From: Butyrivibrio sp.
Lineage (GTDB): Bacteria; Bacillota; Clostridia; Lachnospirales; Lachnospiraceae
Direction of reading: 5' to 3'
Length of the DNA: 64,000 nucleotides
Assembly: GCA_014799955.1 (NCBI GenBank)
Contig: JAAVHB010000060.1
Coordinates: forward strand, 1-64,000
The notes below the pieces were generated by a model. The model made no database searches. It saw only the letters and a program-made list of their open reading frames with translations, and was not told the origin of the DNA. Below are positions 1-8,818 of this stretch, in pieces. Numbering within the stretch: the stretch's first letter is position 1; each line of letters begins with the position of its first letter. The position numbers were made by a program, and so were the translations under genes.

Positions 1-936
1 GAGGACGTGTTCCTCAAGGATATGAAGCTTTTTTATACGGACTGGTATCAGGACTGCGACGGCAAAAACCTTCTGGAGTACAACGAGGGCTTTCAGGGCG
101 TAGTCAGACGCTTTATAAAGGGCGATGAGGACCAGCTTCAGGCTTTTTTGTACGCTATGAGAAAAAATCCGCAATACGCGGGCAGCGTGAATTTTGTGGC
201 GAGCAACAACGGCTTTACTCTCGCCGACGTTTATTCCTATGACCGCAAGCACAATGAGGCGAACGGAGAGAATAACAGGGACGGAGCGGATTATAATTTC
301 AGCTGGAACTGCGGAGTTGAAGGAAACACCAAAAAACGCAGGGTGAACGAGCTGCGCCTGCAGCTTATGAAAAATGCCGTCACGTTTCTTATGACGGCGC
401 AGGGCGTGCCGATGATATACGCGGGCGACGAATTCGGGAACAGTCAGGAGGGCAACAACAACGCTTACTGTCAGGATAATGAGCTTGGCTGGGTTGACTG
501 GGGCGCGTACAACCGCAACAGGAAATTTTTTGATTTCGTAAAAATGCTGATTTCATTCCGAAAGGAGCATAAAATACTGCATATGGACAGGGAGCCGTTT
601 ATGGTGGATTACAAGTATCTCGGGCTTCCGGACGTATCCTACCACGGGACAAAGGCGTGGTACCCCGAGCTTGAGCATTACAGCAGACATGCCGGAATCA
701 TGTACTGCGGCGCTTACGCGGGCGGCGAGGAAAACGTATATCTTGCCTTCAATATGCACTGGGAGCCGCATGAGCTTGCGCTTCCGAATGTTTCGGGACG
801 GAGCTGGAAATTTGCTTTCGGAACCGACGGCTCGGAATGCGAATTCGCAAACGACGGAAGAGCCATAAAGCTCGGCGCGAGAGCGTTAGCGGTTTTTACG
901 GATGAGAAGGCTCCGGCTTTGCAATTAAAAAAATAG
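1..936 (+). CDS. glgX: Glycogen debranching enzyme / isoamylase-type GH13 protein, C-terminal part
   Basis: This reading frame enters from the left edge, so only the last 311 codons or so of a protein usually near 700 residues are present. GlgX-type enzymes hydrolyse alpha-1,6 branch points in glycogen in the cytoplasm. The visible part carries GDEFG followed by a run of Asn and NAYCQDN, then W-V-D-W. This is the signature of the end of the GH13 barrel in GlgX and isoamylases. The remaining roughly 130 residues form the beta-sandwich C-domain, ending at a TAG. The catalytic nucleophile and acid/base lie upstream of the window. A TreX or other isoamylase paralogue cannot be excluded from this fragment. 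Confidence 0.85.
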   Translation, partial: EDVFLKDMKLFYTDWYQDCDGKNLLEYNEGFQGVVRRFIKGDEDQLQAFLYAMRKNPQYAGSVNFVASNNGFTLADVYSYDRKHNEANGENNRDGADYNFSWNCGVEGNTKKRRVNELRLQLMKNAVTFLMTAQGVPMIYAGDEFGNSQEGNNNAYCQDNELGWVDWGAYNRNRKFFDFVKMLISFRKEHKILHMDREPFMVDYKYLGLPDVSYHGTKAWYPELEHYSRHAGIMYCGAYAGGEENVYLAFNMHWEPHELALPNVSGRSWKFAFGTDGSECEFANDGRAIKLGARALAVFTDEKAPALQLKK

Positions 937-965
937 TTGATATTCCACTGTAAATATTATACAAT
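937..965 (+). promoter_or_regulatory. SigA-type promoter for efp
   Basis: TTGATA (937-942) and TACAAT (960-965) are separated by 17 bases. They lie directly after the stop of the debranching enzyme and about 35 bases before the efp start, so efp has its own promoter. Confidence 0.7.
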
Positions 966-1000
966 GGTACAAGATAGATTCTAAGGAGGTATACCTATAA

Positions 1001-1558
1001 ATGGTAACAGCAGGTGATTTTAAAAACGGCATCACAATCGAGATGGACAGTAATATCTGGCAGATTATTGAATTTCAGCACGTTAAACCCGGAAAGGGAG
1101 CGGCGTTTGTAAGAACCAAGTTAAAGAATATCAAGAGCGGCGGCGTGGTTGAGAAGTCATTCAGACCTACCGAGAAATTCCAGCTCGCGCATATTGATAA
1201 ATCGGAATATCAGTATCTTTATAATGACGGAGAGTTTTATTTCTTCATGAACACGGAGAATTTTGAACAGATTCAGCTTCCGCAGGACAGCGTGGGCGAT
1301 GCGCTCAAGTTTGTCAAGGAGAACGATATGTGCAAGCTCTGTTCATATCAGGGAGAGGTGTTCGCTATCGAGCCTCCCATGTTTGCCGAGCTTGAGATTA
1401 CCGCGACTGAACCCGGTGTTAAGGGCGATACCGCAACCGGAGCAACAAAACCCGCAACGGTTGAAACCGGAGCTACGGTATATGTTCCGCTTTTCGTAAA
1501 TCTCGGAGACAAGATTAAGATTGACACCAGAACGGGTGAGTATCTTTCAAGAGTTTAG
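1001..1558 (+). CDS. efp: Elongation factor P
   Basis: EF-P binds ribosomes stalled on polyproline stretches and promotes peptide-bond formation. The 185-residue length is standard, with the KOW-like N-domain followed by two OB-fold domains. The loop that enters the peptidyl-transferase centre reads [10 protein letters not shown], with Lys32 at the tip where the family is often post-translationally modified. The C-terminus has the usual [13 protein letters not shown] motif. AAGGAGG lies 11 bases before the ATG. A strong hairpin terminator follows, so the gene is probably monocistronic. No modification enzyme is visible nearby. Confidence 0.97.
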   Translation: MVTAGDFKNGITIEMDSNIWQIIEFQHVKPGKGAAFVRTKLKNIKSGGVVEKSFRPTEKFQLAHIDKSEYQYLYNDGEFYFFMNTENFEQIQLPQDSVGDALKFVKENDMCKLCSYQGEVFAIEPPMFAELEITATEPGVKGDTATGATKPATVETGATVYVPLFVNLGDKIKIDTRTGEYLSRV

Positions 1559-1567
1559 GCTTCTTAC

Positions 1568-1604
1568 GCGCCGGAGTACTGTATCAGCTCCGGCGTTGTT
1601 TTCT
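1568..1604 (+). terminator. Rho-independent terminator after efp
   Basis: CGCCGGAG (1569-1576) pairs with CTCCGGCG (1588-1595) across an 11-base loop and is followed by a T-rich run. Confidence 0.9.
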
Positions 1605-1716
1605 TTATATTTTTCTTGCCTTGACCGTTCGGTACGGCGGTATCGGGCTGTTTTTTCCACAAAATAAAAAGTATAATCCTCAGCCTGCCGGGGTTGAAAT
1701 AGAAAAGGATTTGCGT

Positions 1717-2649
1717 ATGGAATACGAACTGTTTTTACGGAAGATAAAGGAAGCCGTGCAGGAGCTCTGCGGGGACGGCGAAAGCGTGATTATAACAAAG
1801 GTCATGAGGAACAATTCTCTTTGTCATGACGCCATTGTGCTGAAGAAAGACGGCACTGCAATAACGCCTGCGGTTTATCTTGACGGATACTACGAAAAAT
1901 ATCTCAGGGGCACGGATATAGACACCATTGCGGACGAAATCCTGCTCATCAACAGTATGAAACCCTTTATCAAAGAATTTCCTGCCGAAAAATTATACGA
2001 TTTTGACCTTGTCAGGGACAGGATTATATACAGATTGGTCAATACGGGGCGCAATGAGATTCTGTTGGAAACGGTTCCGCACAGAGAATATTTTGACATG
2101 TCGATTATTTATTATATAGGAATGGAATCCGGCGACGAGAACGCATTTGCCGCCGTGCCCGTACGGAACGGTCATATGAGGCTGTGGGGAATTGACGAGG
2201 AGGCTCTTTATGAACTTGCCAGCGAAAATACCGTGAGGATTTTTCCTACCGTAATCAGGAAAATGTCGGATTTGCTAGATGAAATTTATTACGGGAATTC
2301 GTATGATGCCGCCGCCGTAAAGGAGGACGCCGCGGAGGATTACGGTTTTGAGGCGAAGCTTTATGTGGCTTCAAACGGCAGGACATTTTTCGGAGCGTCG
2401 TGTATGCTTGACGGTAATGCGCTTTATGATTTTGCAAAGCAAAACGGAGATTTTTATATTATTCCGAGCAGCATTCACGAAATAATTCTTGTGCCGGAGG
2501 AGACTCAGACGGACGGGCAGAAGCTTTTGAAGCTTGTAAGGGATATAAGCGAAGCGAACGGTGATTTCGGGAATTTTCTTTCCGACAGCCTGTATAAATA
2601 CGATGCGGACAACCGCTCTGTTATAAAAATTAATAATATTAATCTATAA
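1717..2649 (+). CDS. DUF5688 family protein
   Basis: The predicted product has 310 residues counted from ATG 1717. I prefer this start over an upstream in-frame TTG at 1621 because AAAAGGA sits 8 bases before it and the family begins at M-x-Y-x-x-F-L. The N-terminal region (residues 1-75) has the family pattern: a polar amphipathic helix, a V-x-K-V-x-x-N-N stretch, I-x-P-x-x-Y-L and a Y-Y-E-K-Y segment. The protein has no signal peptide or membrane segment and should be cytoplasmic. DUF5688 proteins occur in many Lachnospiraceae copies, often in arrays, and their function is unknown. It stands alone between efp and gdhA. Family assignment is from pattern recognition only. Confidence 0.8.
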   Translation: MEYELFLRKIKEAVQELCGDGESVIITKVMRNNSLCHDAIVLKKDGTAITPAVYLDGYYEKYLRGTDIDTIADEILLINSMKPFIKEFPAEKLYDFDLVRDRIIYRLVNTGRNEILLETVPHREYFDMSIIYYIGMESGDENAFAAVPVRNGHMRLWGIDEEALYELASENTVRIFPTVIRKMSDLLDEIYYGNSYDAAAVKEDAAEDYGFEAKLYVASNGRTFFGASCMLDGNALYDFAKQNGDFYIIPSSIHEIILVPEETQTDGQKLLKLVRDISEANGDFGNFLSDSLYKYDADNRSVIKINNINL

Positions 2650-2699
2650 CGCGATAACACTTTAATAAATTAGGAATAAGTGCAAAATCAAAAAATTTC

Positions 2700-2728
2700 T
2701 TGCGGTCATATCAAAATTTTATTATAAT
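2700..2728 (+). promoter_or_regulatory. SigA-type promoter for gdhA
   Basis: TTGCGG (2700-2705) and TATAAT (2723-2728) are separated by 17 bases, about 52 bases before the gdhA start codon. Confidence 0.65.
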
Positions 2729-2729
2729 T
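2715..2729 (+). promoter_or_regulatory. Candidate CodY box over the gdhA -10 region
   Basis: The 15 bases match the CodY box AATTTTCWGAAAATT at 12 positions, with mismatches at positions 7, 9 and 11. The site covers the -10 hexamer, where binding would block transcription. The surrounding sequence is AT-rich, so a chance match is possible. Confidence 0.35.
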
Positions 2730-2756
2730 GTTTCCAGTGAGTATTTGATACTTTAA

Positions 2757-4127
<1,371 letters not shown>

Positions 4128-4166
4128 TAGCCGGATTTCAAGATAAAAGAGTACATGAGAGCAAAG

Positions 4167-4198
4167 TCCCGAAGGCGCAGGTCTTCGGGATTTTTTTT
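4167..4198 (+). terminator. Rho-independent terminator after gdhA
   Basis: CCCGAAG (4168-4174) pairs with CTTCGGG (4183-4189) and is followed by eight T residues. Confidence 0.92.
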
Positions 4199-4303
4199 AT
4201 TTGCTTGCTGTGGCGTTTCAGTTTTACTATATATGAATATAAACAAAGATATTGAGAGAATCTCTTAGTATTAATGAGTTGCTTAGGAAAAAATAATGAT
4301 AAT

Positions 4304-4349
4304 AAAAGCCACAATGGTTTGCAGGAAAGTCACTGGGATTGTGGCTTTT
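4304..4349. repeat. Perfect 12-bp inverted repeat at the left side of the AT-rich insertion
   Basis: AAAAGCCACAAT (4304-4315) is the exact complement of ATTGTGGCTTTT (4338-4349), with a 22-base spacer. Because the arms start and end in A and T runs, it could work as a terminator in both directions. It lies in the 363-base gap between gdhA and the restriction-modification gene. Apart from the gdhA terminator, this repeat and the promoter at 4391, I see nothing in that gap. It may mark the edge of the inserted segment. Confidence 0.6.
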
Positions 4350-4390
4350 GTTATTATTAAAAATAAAACATCTGTTCAAGTAACAAAGTA

Positions 4391-4420
4391 TTGACAATGA
4401 CATACAAAGCTAAGTAGAAT
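4391..4420 (+). promoter_or_regulatory. SigA-type promoter for the restriction-modification gene
   Basis: TTGACA (4391-4396) and TAGAAT (4415-4420) are separated by 18 bases. The start codon is about 70 bases downstream, with AAGGAG 9 bases before it. Confidence 0.6.
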
Positions 4421-4491
4421 ATTATTCAGTGCGAGAGGGATTATTAAAAAGAAAATTATAAAAGAGAATTAAAACGAAGGAGCGAAATCTT

Positions 4492-6510
4492 ATGAATTTG
4501 ATTAGCTTGTTTAGTGGATGTGGAGGTCTTGATCTTGGGTTTGAGAAAGCAGGATTTAAAATTCCTGTAGCTAATGAATTTGATAAAACAATATGGGAAA
4601 CATTTAAAGCAAATCATCCAAAAACACATTTAATAGAAGGTGATATTAGGAATGTTACAAGGGATGATATTGCTCAATACATAGATGGAGAGGTAGATGG
4701 AATCATTGGAGGACCGCCTTGTCAATCTTGGTCGGAAGCTGGCTCTCTTAAGGGAATAAAAGATGCAAGAGGACAATTGTTTTTTGACTATATCAGGATA
4801 TTGAAGGAGTTTCAACCTAAGTTTTTCCTTGCAGAAAATGTAAGTGGAATGTTGGCTGATAGACATTCTGTAGCTGTTCAGAATATTCTGTATATGTTTG
4901 AAGAGGCAGGCTATGATGTTTCTTTTACATTAGTAAATGCAAAGGATTATGGTGTTGCAGAAGAGCGAAAAAGGGTATTCTATATTGGATTTAGAAAAGA
5001 CTTAAATATTGAATTCGGATTTCCAAAGGGTTCCACAAAAGATGATTCAAAGAAGATTACTTTACGTGATATTATTTGGGATCTACAAGATACAGCAGTT
5101 CCATCGGGACCTAAGAATCATCACAATATAAATGCAATCAATAATAATGAATATTTCACAGGTGCATACTCTTCAATTTTTATGAGCCGAAATCGTGTGA
5201 AATCATGGGAAGAGCAGGCTTTCACAGTTCAGGCATCTGGTCGCCAATGTCAATTGCATCCACAAGCACCTAAGATGCTTAAGGTAGGAACAAATGATTG
5301 TCGTTTCGTTGAAGGTAAAGAACATCTTTATAGAAGAATGACAATTCGAGAGGTTGCGAGAATACAGGGATTCCCGGATGACTTTAAGTTCATTTACGAG
5401 GATACTAATACTGCATATAAAATGATTGGCAATGCAGTACCTGTAAATTTGGCATATGAGATTGCTGTTGCAATAAAATTGTATCTTGAAGGTAAAGGTA
5501 CTTCTGTTGAAATTGACAGAGAGGCTATTGATGCTAAGGAGGTCAATGAGAGAAAGGTGAGTACAAAGAGTAATGATCAGGGAAGAGCATATGAATACGC
5601 GTGGATTCAGACTTTATATAAAGTTTTAGCTGAATTAAGAAAAACAAGAATTGTAGAGAATTCAAGTTTGGTTGCAAATGAAAAAGCTTGGTCTCTTATG
5701 GATGAAGATATGCAGGAAACATTTATGATTTCTGCGGGTGCTGCGATTGATACTATATTGGAACTTGAACCAATGATGTCTGAAGTAGATAATGATGAAC
5801 TTACGCTTGAATTCCAAAAGGATGGAGAGGGCGTTAAAGGTGATGTGCGTGACATCGTTATAAAGAGACAGGATATTGAGTGGGAAGTGGGTCTAAGTAT
5901 TAAACATAATCATGATGCCATAAAGCATAGCAGGCTAAGTCACAAACTTGATTTTGGAAATGAATGGTTTGAGATGCCATGTAGTGAGGAGTACTGGAGT
6001 GCAGTAGGTCCTATTTTTGAAATCTTAAAGCAGGAAAAGAAAAATGGAACAAAATGGTCAGAAATTGAAAATAAGGGTCAGAAAATATATACTCCTTTGC
6101 TTCAGGCTTTTATTAATGAGATTAATCGTGCAAACAAGAAAAATAATATTATGCCAAGGAAAATGATAGAGTATCTGATTGGAAGAGAAGATTATTATAA
6201 GGTTGTAAGTAAGGACGGTAGAAAGCTTACAATGGTTCATACATTCAATATGCATAATACTTTGAATAAGCCAGCTAAGAATAAGATTTCAGCAATCACT
6301 GTTCCTGTTGTGAAATTACCTACAAGGCTTGTGACGATTGAGTTTAAGCCAGATAGTGACAATATTGTGGAAATGTATCTTGATAATGGTTGGCAGCTTA
6401 GTTTCAGAATCCATAATGCAAGCACAAAGGTTGAACCAAGTCTTAAGTTTGATGTTCAATTTATTAGTATGCCGATGGAGGTTCTTAATATTGAATGTAA
6501 ATGGAATTAA
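4492..6510 (+). CDS. Fused HaeIII-type DNA cytosine-5 methyltransferase and restriction endonuclease
   Basis: One uninterrupted 672-residue frame joins two proteins that are normally separate. Residues 1-335 form a C5 methyltransferase. Visible motifs are I ([12 protein letters not shown]), IV with catalytic Cys77 in [11 protein letters not shown] (E115-N-V), VIII ([10 protein letters not shown]), IX ([12 protein letters not shown]) and X ([13 protein letters not shown]). The region between VIII and IX, including the recognition domain with [14 protein letters not shown], closely resembles M.HaeIII, so GGCC is the expected target. Residues 356-672 resemble the HaeIII endonuclease family: [11 protein letters not shown], then G-D-V-R-D (451-454), [10 protein letters not shown] (465-474) and [13 protein letters not shown]. 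Asp454, Glu465 and Lys471 are plausible PD-(D/E)xK residues. The AT-rich codon use contrasts with both flanks and suggests acquisition by transfer. Confidence 0.93.
   Translation: MNLISLFSGCGGLDLGFEKAGFKIPVANEFDKTIWETFKANHPKTHLIEGDIRNVTRDDIAQYIDGEVDGIIGGPPCQSWSEAGSLKGIKDARGQLFFDYIRILKEFQPKFFLAENVSGMLADRHSVAVQNILYMFEEAGYDVSFTLVNAKDYGVAEERKRVFYIGFRKDLNIEFGFPKGSTKDDSKKITLRDIIWDLQDTAVPSGPKNHHNINAINNNEYFTGAYSSIFMSRNRVKSWEEQAFTVQASGRQCQLHPQAPKMLKVGTNDCRFVEGKEHLYRRMTIREVARIQGFPDDFKFIYEDTNTAYKMIGNAVPVNLAYEIAVAIKLYLEGKGTSVEIDREAIDAKEVNERKVSTKSNDQGRAYEYAWIQTLYKVLAELRKTRIVENSSLVANEKAWSLMDEDMQETFMISAGAAIDTILELEPMMSEVDNDELTLEFQKDGEGVKGDVRDIVIKRQDIEWEVGLSIKHNHDAIKHSRLSHKLDFGNEWFEMPCSEEYWSAVGPIFEILKQEKKNGTKWSEIENKGQKIYTPLLQAFINEINRANKKNNIMPRKMIEYLIGREDYYKVVSKDGRKLTMVHTFNMHNTLNKPAKNKISAITVPVVKLPTRLVTIEFKPDSDNIVEMYLDNGWQLSFRIHNASTKVEPSLKFDVQFISMPMEVLNIECKWN
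5536..5559 (+). promoter_or_regulatory. Internal ribosome binding site and GTG start candidate for the endonuclease half
   Basis: AAGGAGG (5536-5542) lies inside the fused gene, upstream of an in-frame GTG at 5557 (residue 356). That GTG falls exactly where an independent HaeIII-type endonuclease would begin. The spacing of 14 bases is longer than ideal, although AGAAAGG directly precedes the GTG. It may be a relic of two separate genes or an active second start. Confidence 0.35.
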
Positions 6511-6656
6511 GGCAGTGCGATAATCGAGAAAGATTCTTTTATACTTCAAGTAGAAAGTGATAATTTTATTTAATGGAAGGGAAAAAGAATTAGAAGATAA
6601 GAATACAGCACTTTGTTTGTTATATTTGTTCTCATAAAGCATAAGGGGGAAAAAAC

Positions 6657-7679
6657 ATGGGGATACAAGATATGCTTCCATATAGAACACCGAATCATAA
6701 AAACAAAAGATTATTAGATCCACATGTGGTTATTATCGGTGCAGGAGCATCTATAGCAGCATGCAAAATAGATAAAAATGGAAAAGAGGTTCCAATACTT
6801 AAAAATATACATAATGTATTAGGTCTTACATATGAAATTGAACAGTATGATTTTTCTGATGAGCAGATGGCAGATTTTGAAAAATTATTTTCAGATATAT
6901 ATGGTAAGAAAGAATATGTGGACTTGCAGGCGAAGCTGGAGCATGAGGTTTGTGATTACTTTAGTAAGCTGGTAATTCCTGATACCCCAACGTTGTATGA
7001 TTATCTGATTTTGTCATTAACAGAAAAAGATGCAATTATATCGTTTAATTGGGATCCATTTTTAATCCAGGCATATAGGCGAAATATCATTGTTGGAAAT
7101 TTACCAGAGTTGATATTTCCACATGGGAATTCGGGAGTAGGACTATGTTATGACTGCAAGCTTAAGGGGTATGCTAATTGCTTGTGTCCGAATTGTTTTA
7201 AGGATTTAGAACAAATGCCTTTATTATATCCGATAGGGAAGAAAGATTATAACAGTAAGTTAATAATAAAAAATGAATGGAATAGAGCAAGAGATGTTTT
7301 ATCTAGGGCAGCAGGAATCACAGTATATGGATATGGTGCACCTGTTACTGATATTGAAGCGGTAGAATTGATGAAATCCGCGAATAACATTAGTCGAATG
7401 AAAGACATAGCTCCATTTACAATAATTAACTTGGCAAGTAATGAAGAAGAACAACGTAAGAAGTGGTCTGATTTTTATGATGTTGATATGATGCTGTATT
7501 GTAACCATTTTGAAGAAACTATGTTGTGGAATAATCCAAGGGTAAGTTTGGAAACACTATTTGATGCTATTCTTCAGCAGCAACCTAGACATACAGAAAA
7601 ACCATTCAAGAAATATTCAACTCTTAAAGAATTGCAAGATTTTGTCAAAACAATCACAGAGTTTGATATGTGTATATAA
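6657..7679 (+). CDS. SIR2-like Rossmann-fold protein with a cysteine cluster, putative defence protein
   Basis: I do not recognise this 340-residue protein as a named family, but its motif order is that of SIR2-like domains. V-I-I-G-A-G-A-S (residues 25-32) resembles an NAD-binding Rossmann loop. S-F-N-W-D (129-133) sits where SIR2 proteins have T-x-N-x-D, and F-P-H-G-N (154-158) holds the expected catalytic-type His156. G-Y-G-A-P-V-T-D (225-232) resembles the late G-x-S-x-x-D motif. Between them, Cys164-x2-Cys167 and Cys177-x2-Cys180 could bind zinc, as in classical sirtuins. It follows the restriction-modification fusion by 146 bases in the same AT-rich block, with AAGGGGG before the ATG. 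SIR2-like NADases are common effectors of phage defence. Deacetylase or NADase activity here is inference. Confidence 0.65.
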   Translation: MGIQDMLPYRTPNHKNKRLLDPHVVIIGAGASIAACKIDKNGKEVPILKNIHNVLGLTYEIEQYDFSDEQMADFEKLFSDIYGKKEYVDLQAKLEHEVCDYFSKLVIPDTPTLYDYLILSLTEKDAIISFNWDPFLIQAYRRNIIVGNLPELIFPHGNSGVGLCYDCKLKGYANCLCPNCFKDLEQMPLLYPIGKKDYNSKLIIKNEWNRARDVLSRAAGITVYGYGAPVTDIEAVELMKSANNISRMKDIAPFTIINLASNEEEQRKKWSDFYDVDMMLYCNHFEETMLWNNPRVSLETLFDAILQQQPRHTEKPFKKYSTLKELQDFVKTITEFDMCI

Positions 7680-7701
7680 AACTCTTAGCAGTAAGAGTTT
7701 T
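7678..7701 (+). terminator. Rho-independent terminator after the SIR2-like gene
   Basis: AAAACTCTTA (7678-7687) pairs perfectly with TAAGAGTTTT (7692-7701) around a four-base loop and overlaps the stop codon. T-rich sequence follows, and the symmetric A/T tails allow function in both directions. From here to 7896 I see no gene and only minor hairpins. Confidence 0.8.
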
Positions 7702-7896
7702 AGTTTATTATTAAATAAATATAATAAACGAAAATGTGATTCGGAACGATACGGAAAAAATATTATTTGGTACAGATAGATGATAATGACTCCGGAATAG
7801 AGGGATACCGTCAGCGCATAAAAGTTAGCGCTTACTCATTGAAATATACTGACTTCTTAAATCCTCCGGTTGAGCGTCTTCTCAATTAACGGTTTC

Positions 7897-7925
7897 TTTA
7901 CAAGGTATATTTCCCGCGTTATTAT
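7897..7925 (+). promoter_or_regulatory. SigA-type promoter for the XRE/FlhA-like regulator unit
   Basis: TTTACA (7897-7902) and TATTAT (7920-7925) are separated by 17 bases, 45 bases before the regulator start. Confidence 0.5.
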
Positions 7926-7941
7926 TGGCTTAAGAAAAATA

Positions 7942-7951
7942 CCCCGCGGGG
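7942..7951. promoter_or_regulatory. Operator-like palindrome upstream of the XRE-type gene
   Basis: CCCCGCGGGG is a perfect 10-bp palindrome in otherwise AT-rich leader sequence. It lies about 17 bases after the -10 hexamer and just before the AAGGAG ribosome binding site. This position would suit autorepression by the HTH protein encoded next. Confidence 0.35.
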
Positions 7952-7969
7952 ATTAAGGAGATGTGAAGA

Positions 7970-8818
7970 ATGGAGCTGGGAGAAAGAATATCTTTGTACA
8001 GGCGCAACAGGAATCTTACGCAGGAGGAGCTGGCGGCGCGGATGGGTGTGACGCCTCAGGCAGTGTCCAAATGGGAGAGGAAGCAGAGCTTTCCTGATGT
8101 GACCATGCTGCCGGAGCTTTGCCATATTCTGGAAGTGAGCGCGGATTTGCTCTTGGGAACCGAAAAAAATATTTTTTCCGAAAAGAATGACCCTATAATC
8201 AGCGAAGAGGTTATGAGAAGGCTGAGGACATGTGAAAATCCGCTTGCGATTATTTTGGGGATTGGACTTGTCGGGGCGTTTGCGAAGACGGATTATGTCA
8301 CTTTCATTGAAAATCAGCGAATGGAGCTTGCGGCAAAGGGCATTTTGATGCCCGTGGTTCGTATCATGGACCGTTCTGAGCTTGCCGAAAACGAGTGGAT
8401 GATTGTGGCGTACAACCGGATTTTGTTTGATGAAAAAATAGAGAGTATGCCGGAGGATTTGGGACTGTATATGGCGGAAACTCTCGGAAAAACCGTTGCC
8501 GTAAATTACGGGTATATTTTGAACAGGGATTTGGTCTGCGCCATTGTCGAGAATCTGGGAACCGTCTATCCGGTGCTTATAAAAGGAGTGGTTCCCGAAA
8601 AAGTTTCCTACGCGCTGCTTCAGAATGTTATGAGCGGACTGTGGGAGCGGGGGCATAACGCTGTTTGTTATATGATTAAAATTATAGAAAAAATAGAGAG
8701 CTGCCTGTACAGGGAGCCGGACATCAGCGAGGAGAAGCTGATACTTGCCGTTGCCGGGGATATTGAGCGCGGCGACGATTATTTCAGATTTTTGGAGGAA
8801 AAAAGTGGGATTGTTTAA
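7970..8818 (+). CDS. XRE-family HTH protein with a C-terminal FlhA-like (FHIPEP) domain
   Basis: Residues 5-62 are a clear XRE helix-turn-helix (N-L-T-Q-E-E-L-A-A-R-M-G-V-T-P-Q-A-V-S-K-W-E). Residues 90-245 align by eye with the cytoplasmic domain of the FlhA encoded at 54602. P-x5-G-x-G near 91-99, G-I-L-M-P-V-V-R-I-M-D (124-134) and N-E-W-M-I-V (141-146) match FlhA G-T-V-V-P-I-I-R-L-R-D and N-Q-Y-I-I-K. Then N-R-D (185-187), P-V-L-I-K-G-V-V-P (201-209), L-L-Q-N-V (216-220) and I-I-E-K-I (238-242) match FlhA T-R-Q-D, P-T-L-V-D-E-L-V-P, V-L-Q-N-L and I-F-E-T-L. It has no membrane segments. I infer a cytoplasmic regulator whose sensory part derives from the flagellar/type III export gate. AAGGAG precedes the ATG by nine bases. 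Confidence 0.85.
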   Translation: MELGERISLYRRNRNLTQEELAARMGVTPQAVSKWERKQSFPDVTMLPELCHILEVSADLLLGTEKNIFSEKNDPIISEEVMRRLRTCENPLAIILGIGLVGAFAKTDYVTFIENQRMELAAKGILMPVVRIMDRSELAENEWMIVAYNRILFDEKIESMPEDLGLYMAETLGKTVAVNYGYILNRDLVCAIVENLGTVYPVLIKGVVPEKVSYALLQNVMSGLWERGHNAVCYMIKIIEKIESCLYREPDISEEKLILAVAGDIERGDDYFRFLEEKSGIV

